DNA of 64,000 nucleotides from Agrobacterium leguminum (GTDB taxonomy: Bacteria > Pseudomonadota > Alphaproteobacteria > Rhizobiales > Rhizobiaceae). A program made the position numbers and the translations under genes. The DNA lies in NCBI RefSeq assembly GCF_015704895.1, contig NZ_JADQWB010000001.1:434001-498000 (forward strand). Reading direction: 5' to 3'. This document shows, one piece after another, positions 1-8,801 of this stretch; the first letter of the stretch is position 1, and the number at the start of each line of letters is the position of its first letter. The notes beneath the pieces were generated by a model. That model saw only the letters and a program-made list of their open reading frames with translations, searched no databases and was not told where the DNA came from.

Positions 1-833
1 GTGGTATTGCCACCGCGGTTTTCGGTGATCCTTCGAAAGCCAAGTTCGTCGCCCTTTCGAGCAAGGACCGCTTCCCGGCTCTCCAGTCCGGTGAAGTCGA
101 TGTTCTGACCCGTAACACCACCTGGACGATCAGCCGCGACACGTCGCTCGGCTTCAACTTCCGCACCGTCAACTATTATGACGGCCAGGGCTTCATCGCC
201 AAGAAGAGCCTTAACGTGAAGTCCGCTCTCGAGCTCTCCGGCGCCGCCGTCTGCGTTCAGACCGGCACGACCACCGAGCTCAACCTGGCCGACTACTTCA
301 AGACCAACAATCTGCAGTACAACCCGGTCGTTTTCGAAAAGGAATCCGACGCAACCTCCGCTTATGATTCGGGCCGTTGCGACGTTTACACCACCGACCA
401 GTCGGGTCTCTATGCAATCCGTCTGAAGCTGAAGAACCCGGACGAAAACGTCGTTCTGCCGGAAGTCATCTCCAAGGAGCCGCTTGGCCCGGCCGTTCGC
501 CAGGGTGACGACCAGTGGTTCGACATCGTGACCTGGGTTCACTATGCGATGGTCAACGCCGAAGAGCTTGGCGTCACCTCCAAGAATGTCGATGAGCAGA
601 AGAACAGCGCCAATCCGGACGTGAAGCGCCTGCTCGGCACGGAAGAAGGCACCAAGATCGGTACCGATCTCGGCGTGACCAACGACTGGGCCTACAACAT
701 CATCAAGCTGGTGGGTAACTACGGCGAAGTCTTCGACCGCAACGTCGGCGCTGGCTCCCCGCTGAAGATCGAGCGTGGCCAGAACGCGCTGTGGACCAAG
801 GGCGGCCTGCAATACGCACCGCCGGTCCGTTGA
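1..833 (+). CDS. aapJ: General L-amino acid ABC transporter, periplasmic binding protein (3' part)
   Basis: This is the C-terminal part of a solute-binding protein; the reading frame is open from base 3 and the start lies left of the window. The visible protein has the family's ligand-binding features, including TRNTTWTISRD and YTTDQSGLYA, and ends at TGA 831-833. AapJ is the periplasmic receptor of the broad-specificity rhizobial amino-acid uptake system. It is followed in the same direction by the two permeases and the ATPase, the classic aapJQMP order. A strong hairpin follows the stop and may let aapJ transcript accumulate above the permease genes, as expected for a binding protein needed in excess. 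Confidence 0.93.
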   Translation, partial: GIATAVFGDPSKAKFVALSSKDRFPALQSGEVDVLTRNTTWTISRDTSLGFNFRTVNYYDGQGFIAKKSLNVKSALELSGAAVCVQTGTTTELNLADYFKTNNLQYNPVVFEKESDATSAYDSGRCDVYTTDQSGLYAIRLKLKNPDENVVLPEVISKEPLGPAVRQGDDQWFDIVTWVHYAMVNAEELGVTSKNVDEQKNSANPDVKRLLGTEEGTKIGTDLGVTNDWAYNIIKLVGNYGEVFDRNVGAGSPLKIERGQNALWTKGGLQYAPPVR

Positions 834-860
834 TCGGCCCCATTACCGGCTAGATCATAA

Positions 861-885
861 GGAGGCTGGGCAACGCCCGGCCTCC
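861..885 (+). promoter_or_regulatory. Intercistronic hairpin between aapJ and aapQ
   Basis: GGAGGCTGGGC, loop AAC, then GCCCGGCCTCC forms an 11-bp stem with one G-T pair and no T-run after it. It sits 27 bases behind the aapJ stop. It is more likely a 3' stability or processing hairpin than a full terminator, since aapQ follows without an obvious new promoter. That role is inferred. Confidence 0.5.
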
Positions 886-939
886 GCTTCAAATTATATA
901 AATAAGCTCGCAAAGAGCACATAAAAGGGAAAGGTGCCT

Positions 940-2136
940 ATGGCAGGCAACGCGGTCAGTTCGCAACGATCGCGCGCGCAAAGCGCGTCGTCACTTATCT
1001 ACGATCCACGCATACGCGGCATTTTCTATCAGGTCCTGACAGTCGTCGTCCTGGCCGCCTTCGTCTGGATCATCGTGACGAATACGATCACCAATCTTCA
1101 ACGGTCAAACATCTCGTCCGGCTTCGGCTTCCTCAACGGAAGAGCCGGTTTCGATATCGGCCAGTCGTTAATCGCTTATACCAGCGATGCGACCTATGGC
1201 CGGGCATTGCTCGTTGGCATTCTCAACACGATCCAGGTTGCGTTTTTCGGCATCATCGCCGCCTCGATCATCGGTTTCATCGTCGGCATCGCCCGGCTGT
1301 CCAACAACTGGCTGATTTCGAAACTCGCGCAGGCCTATGTGGAAATCTTCCGCAACATCCCGCCGCTGCTCGTCATCTTCTTCTGGTACAAGGGCGTCAT
1401 CTCGGTTCTGCCGCAGGCGCGCGAGTCGCTCGAGCTTCCGCTTGGAACCTACCTCAACAATCGCGGCTTCTTCTTTCCCAAGCCGCTGTGGGGAGAAGGC
1501 ACCTGGCTCGTGCCGCTCGCTTTCCTCGTCGCCATCCTTCTCAGCGTCTTCGTTTACCGCTGGGCGAAGGCCAGACAGGAAAGAACCGGACAGCAGTTCC
1601 GCACCGGAATAACGGCGACGCTTCTCATCATCGGCCTGCCGCTGGCGACATTTCTGGCGCTCGGGGCACCGCTGACATTCGACTATCCGATTGCAGGGCG
1701 GTTCAATCTCTCGGGCGGCGCGGTCGTCGCACCTGAATTCATGTCGCTGTTCCTGGCGCTTTCCTTCTACACTGCCTCCTTTATCGCCGAAATCGTTCGC
1801 GGCGGCATCAAGGCCGTGGCGAAGGGGCAGACGGAAGCTGCGGATGCACTGGGACTTCGCTCCAGCACCACGACGCGCCTGATCGTCGTTCCGCAGGCGA
1901 TGCGCATCATCATCCCGCCGCTGACGAGCCAGTATCTCAACCTGACCAAGAACTCCTCGCTTGCGGTCGCTGTCGGCTTCGCCGACATCGTCTCGGTCGG
2001 CGGCACGATCCTGAACCAGACGGGACAGGCGGTCGAAGTCGTTGCAATCTGGCTGGTCATCTATCTCTCGCTGTCCCTGCTCACGGCCGTGGTCATGAAC
2101 TGGTTCAATGCGAAAATGGCCCTGGTGGAGCGATAA
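940..2136 (+). CDS. aapQ: General L-amino acid ABC transporter, permease AapQ
   Basis: Inner-membrane permease of the Aap system, about 398 residues. An N-terminal membrane segment near residues 28-48 is followed by a long periplasmic loop and a BPD_transp_1 domain with segments starting around residue 85. The EAA loop that contacts the ATPase is visible near residue 310 ([13 protein letters not shown]). ATG 940 was chosen because AGGGAAAGG lies just upstream at 927-934; a GTG at 934 in the same frame is too close to that site. It pairs with AapM to form the channel. The stop is 2 bases before the aapM start, so translation is probably coupled. Confidence 0.93.
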   Translation: MAGNAVSSQRSRAQSASSLIYDPRIRGIFYQVLTVVVLAAFVWIIVTNTITNLQRSNISSGFGFLNGRAGFDIGQSLIAYTSDATYGRALLVGILNTIQVAFFGIIAASIIGFIVGIARLSNNWLISKLAQAYVEIFRNIPPLLVIFFWYKGVISVLPQARESLELPLGTYLNNRGFFFPKPLWGEGTWLVPLAFLVAILLSVFVYRWAKARQERTGQQFRTGITATLLIIGLPLATFLALGAPLTFDYPIAGRFNLSGGAVVAPEFMSLFLALSFYTASFIAEIVRGGIKAVAKGQTEAADALGLRSSTTTRLIVVPQAMRIIIPPLTSQYLNLTKNSSLAVAVGFADIVSVGGTILNQTGQAVEVVAIWLVIYLSLSLLTAVVMNWFNAKMALVER

Positions 2137-2138
2137 CG

Positions 2139-3296
2139 ATGACGATCAGCAATCACGCATTCGTGCGACAGACCATCGAGGACGCCAAACCCGCGCCCTC
2201 GAGCGCCGTCGGCTTCGGCCACTGGCTGCGCACCAAACTTTTCGCCACGCCGAAGGACACCGTCCTGACGGTTATCGCCCTTGCCCTGCTCGCCTATCTG
2301 GTGCCGCCGATCATCAAGTGGCTGTTCATCGACGCGGTATGGACCGGCAGCGATCGTATCGCCTGCCTGACCGCTTCGCAGGGCGGTGCACTGCCGGACG
2401 GCCAGTCCGGTGCGTGCTGGGCTTTCGTTTCGGCGAAGCTCGGCCAATTCGTCTTCGGCCGCTATCCGATCGACGAACGCTGGCGTCCCATCCTGGTGAT
2501 GGTGGCGTTCGCCATCCTGCTGATACCGATGCTGATTCCAAAAGCGCCGTTCAAGCGACTGAATGCGCTGGCGCTTTTCATCATCCTGCCCTTCATCGCG
2601 TTTTTCCTGCTCATCGGCGGCGTCTTCGGCCTGCCGAAGGTGGAAACGCAACTCTGGGGCGGACTGATGGTGACCCTCATCCTGTCGTTCTTCGGGATCA
2701 CGGTGTCGCTCCCCTTCGGCATTCTTCTGGCGCTCGGCCGGCGGTCGAACCTGCCGGTGATCAAGATGCTCTGCGTGCTCTTCATCGAAGTCATCAGAGG
2801 CATTCCGCTGATCACCGTCCTGTTCTTCGCCAGCATCATGCTGCCGCTGTTCCTGCCCGACGGCTGGACCTTCGACAAGTTCCTGCGCGCGCTCGTCGGC
2901 GTGTCGCTGTTCTCCTCGGCCTATATGGCGGAGGTGATCCGCGGCGGCCTGCAGGCCATTCCGAAGGGACAATATGAAGGTGCGGATTCGCTCGGCCTGA
3001 ACTACTGGCAGAAGACGAGACTGATCGTGCTGCCGCAGGCGCTGAAGCTCGTCATTCCGGGCATCGTCAACACCTTCATCGGGCTGTTCAAGGACACGTC
3101 GCTGGTCTCGATCATCGGCATGTTCGACCTGCTCGGCATTGTCACACTCAACCAATCGGATGCGAACTGGGCCACGCCCGTCACCGCCATGACTGGCTAT
3201 ATTTTCGCAGGCTTCGTATTCTGGATATTCTGCTTCGGCATGTCGCGTTATTCGCTGTTCATGGAACGGCACCTCGACACCGGGCATAAACGATAA
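2139..3296 (+). CDS. aapM: General L-amino acid ABC transporter, permease AapM
   Basis: Second inner-membrane permease, 385 residues, longer than most HAAT permeases (about 220-250) because of an N-terminal extension with extra membrane segments, as in AapQ. The transport domain covers roughly residues 170-375 and ends in an EAA loop ([14 protein letters not shown]). It starts immediately after aapQ and ends 11 bases before aapP. Family knowledge places it as the partner of AapQ in one heterodimeric channel for many L-amino acids. No frame problem is visible. Confidence 0.93.
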   Translation: MTISNHAFVRQTIEDAKPAPSSAVGFGHWLRTKLFATPKDTVLTVIALALLAYLVPPIIKWLFIDAVWTGSDRIACLTASQGGALPDGQSGACWAFVSAKLGQFVFGRYPIDERWRPILVMVAFAILLIPMLIPKAPFKRLNALALFIILPFIAFFLLIGGVFGLPKVETQLWGGLMVTLILSFFGITVSLPFGILLALGRRSNLPVIKMLCVLFIEVIRGIPLITVLFFASIMLPLFLPDGWTFDKFLRALVGVSLFSSAYMAEVIRGGLQAIPKGQYEGADSLGLNYWQKTRLIVLPQALKLVIPGIVNTFIGLFKDTSLVSIIGMFDLLGIVTLNQSDANWATPVTAMTGYIFAGFVFWIFCFGMSRYSLFMERHLDTGHKR

Positions 3297-3307
3297 GGGA
3301 CGCTCAA

Positions 3308-4081
3308 ATGGCAGAAACCCAAGCAAAAAAACTGACCGTCTCGACAACGGACGTGGCGATCGAACTCATCGGCATGAACAAGTGGTATGGCGACTTCCAC
3401 GTGCTGCGCGATATCAACCTGAAGGTCATGAAGGGCGAACGCATCGTCATCGCCGGCCCTTCGGGCTCCGGCAAATCGACCATGATCCGCTGCATCAACC
3501 GGCTTGAAGAACATCAGTCGGGCACGATCAATGTCGATGGCATCGAGCTCACCAACGACCTGAAGAAGATCGATGAGGTGCGTCGTGAAGTCGGCATGGT
3601 GTTCCAGCACTTCAACCTCTTCCCGCATCTGACGATCCTCGAAAACTGCACGCTGGCGCCGATCTGGGTTCGCAAGATGCCCAAGAAGGAAGCCGAAGAA
3701 GTGGCGATGCACTATCTGAAGCGCGTCAAGATCCCCGAGCAGGCGAACAAATATCCCGGCCAGCTCTCCGGCGGCCAGCAGCAGCGCGTGGCGATTGCCC
3801 GCTCGCTCTGCATGAAGCCGAAGATCATGCTGTTCGACGAGCCGACCTCGGCGCTCGACCCGGAAATGGTCAAGGAAGTGCTCGATACCATGGTGAGCCT
3901 TGCCGAAGATGGCATGACGATGCTGTGCGTCACCCACGAAATGGGCTTCGCCCGCCAGGTGGCAAACCGCGTCATCTTCATGGACCAGGGCCAGATCGTC
4001 GAACAGAACTCGCCCGCCGAATTCTTCGACAATCCGCAGCACGAGCGCACCCGGCTGTTCCTCAGCCAGATTCTGCACTGA
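3308..4081 (+). CDS. aapP: General L-amino acid ABC transporter, ATP-binding protein
   Basis: ATPase of the Aap system, 257 residues, full family length. Walker [10 protein letters not shown] lies near residue 55, the signature LSGGQQQR near 155, Walker B IMLFDEP near 180, and the switch histidine in CVTHEMGFA near 215. It powers uptake through AapQ/AapM on the cytoplasmic face. The RBS AAGGGACG precedes ATG 3308. It is the last gene of the operon and is followed by a strong terminator. Confidence 0.95.
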   Translation: MAETQAKKLTVSTTDVAIELIGMNKWYGDFHVLRDINLKVMKGERIVIAGPSGSGKSTMIRCINRLEEHQSGTINVDGIELTNDLKKIDEVRREVGMVFQHFNLFPHLTILENCTLAPIWVRKMPKKEAEEVAMHYLKRVKIPEQANKYPGQLSGGQQQRVAIARSLCMKPKIMLFDEPTSALDPEMVKEVLDTMVSLAEDGMTMLCVTHEMGFARQVANRVIFMDQGQIVEQNSPAEFFDNPQHERTRLFLSQILH

Positions 4082-4106
4082 GACTGCGATCGACACGTAT
4101 ATCGAG

Positions 4107-4129
4107 CGGGGCCGTTTCGGCCCCGTTTT
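4107..4129 (+). terminator. Rho-independent terminator of the aap operon
   Basis: CGGGGCCG, loop TTT, CGGCCCCG gives a perfect 8-bp GC stem followed by TTTTCG. It lies 26 bases after the aapP stop on the same strand. Confidence 0.85.
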
Positions 4130-4334
4130 CGTTTCTGGAGACCTGCTGAGATCGTTATCTCCATGCACGAGCGCGCAGATTTCGATTCCGTGATTCCACC
4201 GTTCCCAAAGCGCCAAGAGCACGAAAATGGGCGCGGCGCCGCAGTTTAACCATTTGTTACGAAACAGGAATCCTTGTTTTTCAGGGCTTCTGGCGGCTCA
4301 TGTCATTTTTTTGTCAAATCATGCATTTTTCCGC

Positions 4335-4363
4335 TTGCAGACCTTCGGGAGCCTGACTATAAG
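4335..4363 (+). promoter_or_regulatory. Promoter of first tRNA-Glu
   Basis: -35 TTGCAG (4335-4340), a 17-base spacer and -10 TATAAG (4358-4363), about 21 bases before the tRNA. The second copy has the same layout, which supports the call. Confidence 0.7.
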
Positions 4364-4464
4364 GGCGCCACACCACAAGCGCACGCGCCCTTCGTCTATC
4401 GGTTAGGACGTCAGATTTTCATTCTGAAAAGAGGGGTTCGACTCCCCTAGGGCGTGCCACTTGC
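4348..4464 (+). repeat. Direct repeat, copy 1 (promoter -10 region plus tRNA-Glu)
   Basis: These 117 bases are identical to 4876-4992. The match includes the -10 box, the leader, the whole tRNA and five bases beyond CCA. Weaker similarity continues upstream through the -35 box. Confidence 0.9.
4385..4459 (+). tRNA. tRNA-Glu (anticodon UUC)
   Basis: A 75-base cloverleaf: acceptor GCGCCCT pairs with AGGGCGT, D arm GTCT...GGAC, anticodon stem TCAGA/TCTGA with loop TTTTCAT (anticodon TTC), T arm AGGGG/CCCCT with TTCGACT, discriminator G and encoded CCA. The terminal acceptor pair is a G1-U72 wobble. An identical gene lies 528 bases downstream. Confidence 0.95.
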
Positions 4465-4862
4465 CTTCGTGTTCTTCCCCTTCAAAATATGACAGCATCG
4501 CATCAGCTCGCAAATTCGTCACGCGTGATCAATGCGCCGGAACCGATTCCCGCCGGGCACGTTAGAATGCTGTCCCCCCGATGGAAGGCAAGCCGGACGA
4601 AACGCCAACAGGCAAATCAACCCGGCTTGCCTTTCCCCTTCAGCCCTCCCCACAGCGTCCGTTTCATCCAGCCGGCAGCCTATGCCAGCTAAGGGTTGGA
4701 AAACTGCGTCCCCGGCCCTCCCGCAAGGCATGGGGGCATTACTGACGCGCAGCGATAGGGGCGATATTTCAAGACCTTGGCCAGTTCTGGCGCAGTTTTC
4801 CACAGCCCTTCCGGCCTCCATAAAAAAACTCGTCACGAAGCGAGAAAAATCAATTTTTCCGC
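4465..4862. other. Spacer between the two tRNA-Glu genes, no gene seen
   Basis: About 400 bases without a convincing coding frame. The only structure noticed is an inverted pair, GGCAAGCCGG near 4588 and CCGGCTTGCC near 4621, followed by TTTCCCCTT. This could end the first tRNA transcript. Frames here run through the second tRNA and are not real genes. Confidence 0.5.
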
Positions 4863-4891
4863 TTGCGGACCAACCGGAGCCTGACTATAAG
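4863..4891 (+). promoter_or_regulatory. Promoter of second tRNA-Glu
   Basis: -35 TTGCGG (4863-4868), 17-base spacer, -10 TATAAG (4886-4891). The spacer differs from copy 1 in a few bases while both boxes are kept. Confidence 0.7.
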
Positions 4892-4992
4892 GGCGCCACA
4901 CCACAAGCGCACGCGCCCTTCGTCTATCGGTTAGGACGTCAGATTTTCATTCTGAAAAGAGGGGTTCGACTCCCCTAGGGCGTGCCACTTGC
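4876..4992 (+). repeat. Direct repeat, copy 2 (promoter -10 region plus tRNA-Glu)
   Basis: Identical over 117 bases to 4348-4464. The offset between copies is 528 bases. Confidence 0.9.
4913..4987 (+). tRNA. tRNA-Glu (anticodon UUC), second copy
   Basis: Base-for-base identical to the tRNA at 4385-4459, including anticodon TTC, the G1-U72 terminal pair and the encoded CCA. It has its own promoter. Confidence 0.95.
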
Positions 4993-5115
4993 TTCTCATG
5001 TAAAATCAGCTGCCTGCACGAAAATCTTCACGCATCGCGTAAAGAAGTCTCGTTGCACCTTATCCACTCGCCTGGGCCGGTGTCCGGTGAAATTCCAAGA
5101 TAGCTGGAAGGCCCG

Positions 5116-6933
5116 TCAGGGCGCGAAAGCCGCGTCCAGAACGCGCAGTTGAACGCGCCTCTGGCCCTGCCAGAGATCGGCGCCCACGGTGCCGGCGACG
5201 TGAATATTCCGGCCGCGTGCATTCAGCAGCATCTGCCCCAGAGGCGCTTCTGCGGCGCGAAACGCGATACCGTCCAGTCGCGAGCCGTCCATGGCCTCCA
5301 GCGTGATCTTGACGTGAGCTGTACCCACAAGCCGCACATCGCGCAGACGATGCGCCGGCACGGCAAAGATGGGCTGCGAATGACCGGAGCCATATGGACC
5401 GGCCTGCTCCAGCTGGTCGACAAGCTGCAATGTCGCGCCCGACGCGCCGATAGCGCCGTCGATCTTCAGCACGCTGCTTTCCACCAGCTCGTTCACGGTC
5501 TTTGCCGCCGCCTCCTCGAAGAAAGTCCTGAGCTTGCCGAGATTGGCGCGCTCCACCGTCAGGCCGGCTGCCATGGCGTGACCGCCACCCTTGACCAGCA
5601 AACCGGCCTCCACGGCGGCGCGCACCATGCGCCCCATATCGAAGCCGTTGATCGAACGGCCGGAGCCGGTGCCCTTGCCGGAAGGATCGAAGGCAATGGC
5701 GAAGGCGGGACGGCGGAAGCGATCCTTCAGACGCGAGGCAAGCAGACCGACAATGCCGGGATGCCAGTTTTCACGCGCAGTCACGATGACGCCCGCACCC
5801 GAGCCGTCGCCATATTCGAACAGCGCCTCCGCTTCTGCTTCCGCCAACATGGCCGCTTCCATGGCCTGCCGCTCGCGGTTCAGCTCATCCAGCCTCTCGG
5901 CAATGACCTCGGCCTGCGACGCATCGTCGATGGTCAGGAGACGGCTGCCGAGCGCAGCGTCGCCGATGCGGCCGCCGGCATTGATGCGCGGCCCGATCAG
6001 GAAACCGAAATGATAGGGCGTCACAGGCCCGCCCAGCCCCGCCTTCTTGAACAAGGCGGCAAGCCCGGCATTGTTCATATGGCGCGCGGCAATCAGCCCC
6101 TTCACCACATAGGCGCGGTTGAGCCCCTTCAGCGGCACCACATCGCACACGGTGGCAAGCGCGACGATATCGAGAAGCGACAGCAGATCCAGCGTGAAAG
6201 CCTGCCTGTGCCGCTTCTCTTTCAACAGCCGCAGGGTGGCCACCAGCACGAGGAACACGACGCCGGCGGCGCAGAGATGCCCCTGCCCCGAAAGATCGTC
6301 CTCGCGGTTGGGATTGACCAGCGCCACGGCCGGCGGCAGTTCCGTGCCGACCTGATGGTGGTCGATCACAACGACATCCGTTCCCGCATCCCTGGCGGCC
6401 TTCAGCGATTCATGGCTGGTGGAGCCGCAATCGACCGTCACGATCAGCGTCGCACCATTGGCGGCAAGCTGCTGCATCGCCGCCGGGTTCGGCCCGTAGC
6501 CCTCGAAAATACGGTCGGGAATATAGATTTCCGGTGTCAGACCGAAATGCGCGAGAAACCGGTACATCAAAGCGGAGGAAGCAGCGCCGTCGACGTCGTA
6601 GTCGCCAAAGATCGCCACCTTCTCGCCTGTCTCGATGGCGCGCACCAGCCGCTCGGCGGCCTTTTCGCAATCGGTCAGCACATGCGGATCGGGCATCAGG
6701 GAACGAATGGTCGGATCGAGGAACGCCAGGGCGTCATCGACACCCACACCGCGCCCGGCAAGCACCCGTGCGATTAGTTCTGGAATGGCGTGGATCTGGG
6801 ACATGGCCAGCGCGCGGTTCTGCCCGGCCTGATCCAGCCGCGACACCCAGCGCTGTTCTGTCGCCGACCGCTCCACGCTTAGAAACGCGCGGGCCACGGT
6901 ATCGGCCGGCTCCATCATTGCCATCCTGTCCAT
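5116..6933 (-). CDS. recJ: Single-stranded-DNA-specific exonuclease RecJ
   Basis: 5'-3' single-strand exonuclease of recombination and mismatch repair, 605 residues, normal for RecJ. The DHH phosphoesterase motifs are present: FGDYDVDGAASS near residue 108, VDCGSTSHE near 168, and the defining VVIDHHQVG near 192. The DHHA1 part contains KGGGHAMAAG near 450 (the GGGH motif), followed by the OB-fold C-terminus. ATG 6933 has AGGATGA upstream; nearby in-frame ATGs at 6924 and 6918 are also possible. It is followed by the tRNA-Glu genes on the other strand. Confidence 0.95.
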   Translation of the reverse strand: MDRMAMMEPADTVARAFLSVERSATEQRWVSRLDQAGQNRALAMSQIHAIPELIARVLAGRGVGVDDALAFLDPTIRSLMPDPHVLTDCEKAAERLVRAIETGEKVAIFGDYDVDGAASSALMYRFLAHFGLTPEIYIPDRIFEGYGPNPAAMQQLAANGATLIVTVDCGSTSHESLKAARDAGTDVVVIDHHQVGTELPPAVALVNPNREDDLSGQGHLCAAGVVFLVLVATLRLLKEKRHRQAFTLDLLSLLDIVALATVCDVVPLKGLNRAYVVKGLIAARHMNNAGLAALFKKAGLGGPVTPYHFGFLIGPRINAGGRIGDAALGSRLLTIDDASQAEVIAERLDELNRERQAMEAAMLAEAEAEALFEYGDGSGAGVIVTARENWHPGIVGLLASRLKDRFRRPAFAIAFDPSGKGTGSGRSINGFDMGRMVRAAVEAGLLVKGGGHAMAAGLTVERANLGKLRTFFEEAAAKTVNELVESSVLKIDGAIGASGATLQLVDQLEQAGPYGSGHSQPIFAVPAHRLRDVRLVGTAHVKITLEAMDGSRLDGIAFRAAEAPLGQMLLNARGRNIHVAGTVGADLWQGQRRVQLRVLDAAFAP

Positions 6934-7018
6934 TCATCCTGTCATGCGCCCAATCGCGCTTTAAAACGGGCTAAATGGCGATGGCGCGTTTTTCAAGCAA
7001 AAACGCGCAGATGAGGAT

Positions 7019-7243
7019 TCACACCGAAAAAATCGAGAAAAACGGGCTGACGATCGAGACGGCGCCAACAAGCAGCAGCAGCGAGAACACGGCAAGCGAA
7101 CACCAGTTGCGCTCATGCTCCCCCATATCGAATTCCATGCTGCGGATATTGTCATTGGCATTGTGAGGCCGCGCCCGGTGATGGGCGGCCGCAACGCCTG
7201 CACGCTTATTGTCCTTGAACAGGATGATCGATGTCACGGCCAC
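7019..7243 (-). CDS. Small hypothetical membrane protein, possibly truncated by TGA
   Basis: A 74-residue frame with a basic N-terminal half and one hydrophobic segment near residues 50-72 (SLAVFSLLLLVGAVSIV). It ends at TGA 7021-7019. Reading through that stop, the same frame continues with ILICAFLLEKRAIAI to TAG 6973-6971, a sequence that looks like a second membrane helix plus a basic tail. The gene may therefore be a roughly 90-residue two-helix protein broken by one base change. Its function is unknown. It lies between hom and recJ on the same strand. Confidence 0.45.
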   Translation of the reverse strand: MAVTSIILFKDNKRAGVAAAHHRARPHNANDNIRSMEFDMGEHERNWCSLAVFSLLLLVGAVSIVSPFFSIFSV

Positions 7244-7370
7244 GCCTCCCTCGCTTGGTGAACAGGATTAACCATAGTGCCGAATCGCCTTGTTTTCCAG
7301 CGCTTCCGACGCCGTCCCCCCAAATTTTATGGGCGCGAGATTCCCGACATGATGCGGGCAGCCATAGAAC

Positions 7371-7401
7371 GAAAAACCGCGCCTCCATCCGGAAGCGCGG
7401 C
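7371..7401 (-). terminator. Terminator of hom
   Basis: On the minus strand CCGCGC, a 12-base loop, then GCGCGG and TTTTTCG. It starts about 30 bases after the hom stop. Confidence 0.75.
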
Positions 7402-7430
7402 CCTCGATAACATCAAGATGACGAAGCGCC

Positions 7431-8741
7431 TCAGGTGCGCTCGATGCGGATGACCTGCGGCTCGCTGACGAGATATTTCTCGTTCTTGATCGCCTTCACG
7501 GCCTTGCGGATCGCATCTTCCATCGTCGCATGGGTAACAAGGATGATGGTCTGCGGCGCGCCTTCCACATGCACGCGCTGGCGCTGCACGATGGATTCCA
7601 GCGAGATGTTGTTATCCGCCATGCGGGTGGCGATGGAGGCGAAGACGCCGGCCTGATCCTTCACCGTGAGGCGAATGAAATAACCACCCTCGTGGCTCTT
7701 CATCTTGGCGCGTCGATATTCCGTCAGCGATTTCGCCGGACGGCCGAGAACGGGCACCTGCTGGGCGCCCGGACGGCTCTTGGCGATATCGGCAATGTCG
7801 CCGAGCACGGCGGACGCCGTGGCGTTGCCGCCCGCACCCGGACCAACCATCAGCAATTCGCCGAGAATGTCGGATTCGATCGCCACCGCATTGGTGACGC
7901 CATCCACCTGGGCGATAACGGAATCGAGCGGCACCATGGTCGGATGCACGCGCTGCTCGATGCCGGATTCCGTCACCTGCGCCACGCCGAGAAGCTTGAT
8001 GCGGTAACCGAGTTCGGCGGCCGCCTGAATGTCCTCGCTGGAGATATTGGTGATGCCTTCGAGATAGATGTCATCGGCCGAAATCTTGTTGCCGAAGGCA
8101 AGTGTCGTCAGGATGGCCAGCTTGTGGGCCGTATCGTTACCCTCGATATCGAAGGCCGGATCGGCTTCGGCATAACCCAGCCGCTGCGCTTCCTTCAGAC
8201 AGGCCTCGAAGGACAGCCCTTCCTTCTCCATCTTGGTGAGGATGTAATTGCAGGTGCCGTTCATGATGCCGTAGATGCGCGACACATGGTTGCCGGTGAG
8301 AGACTCACGCAGGGCCTTGATGACGGGGATACCGCCGGCCACCGCCGCTTCGAAATTGAGAAGCGCGCCCTTGTCTTCGGCAATGGTCGCCAGTTCGACG
8401 CCGTGCTTGGCCAGCAGCGCCTTGTTGGCTGTCACCACATGGAGACCGCGTGCGAGCGCGGCGCGCACCGCATTTTCCGCCTGACCGGAAGCGCCGCCGA
8501 CCAGTTCGACGAAGACGTCGATCTCGGCTTCGCTCGCCAGCTGCTCCGGCGTGTCGAACCAGGTAATACCCGTGAGATCGATGCCGCGGTCGCGCGAACG
8601 GTCGCGCGCGCTCACCGCAATAATCTCAATCGCGCGTCCGCAGGTAATCGCAAGTTCGTTGCTTCTCTGCTGGAGGATGCGCACGAGCGAAGCGCCGACA
8701 GTGCCGAGCCCCGCTATGCCGATTCTCAATGAATCTGCCAT
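7431..8741 (-). CDS. hom: Homoserine dehydrogenase
   Basis: Converts aspartate semialdehyde to homoserine, the branch to threonine and methionine, 436 residues. The Rossmann motif GLGTVGASLV is at residues 11-20, the dehydrogenase core includes GIMNGTCNYIL near 157 and YAEADPAFDIEGNDTAHK near 190, and a C-terminal ACT domain from about 355 should sense threonine. ATG 8741 is preceded by AGGAACATACCC. The gene follows an aminotransferase gene by 60 bases on the same strand, probably one transcript, and ends in a clear terminator. Confidence 0.96.
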   Translation of the reverse strand: MADSLRIGIAGLGTVGASLVRILQQRSNELAITCGRAIEIIAVSARDRSRDRGIDLTGITWFDTPEQLASEAEIDVFVELVGGASGQAENAVRAALARGLHVVTANKALLAKHGVELATIAEDKGALLNFEAAVAGGIPVIKALRESLTGNHVSRIYGIMNGTCNYILTKMEKEGLSFEACLKEAQRLGYAEADPAFDIEGNDTAHKLAILTTLAFGNKISADDIYLEGITNISSEDIQAAAELGYRIKLLGVAQVTESGIEQRVHPTMVPLDSVIAQVDGVTNAVAIESDILGELLMVGPGAGGNATASAVLGDIADIAKSRPGAQQVPVLGRPAKSLTEYRRAKMKSHEGGYFIRLTVKDQAGVFASIATRMADNNISLESIVQRQRVHVEGAPQTIILVTHATMEDAIRKAVKAIKNEKYLVSEPQVIRIERT

Positions 8742-8801
8742 GGGTATGTTCCTGATTGCTGTTGATGTTGGCGGCCGGGACCCGGCCGCCTTGGGTTGCC
8801 C

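Noticed and set aside
4532..4978. Plus-strand frame between and across the tRNA-Glu genes
   Set aside because: It reads straight through the second tRNA and has no protein-like features.
5149..6777. Plus-strand frame opposite recJ
   Set aside because: Shadow of RecJ, which carries all DHH motifs on the minus strand.
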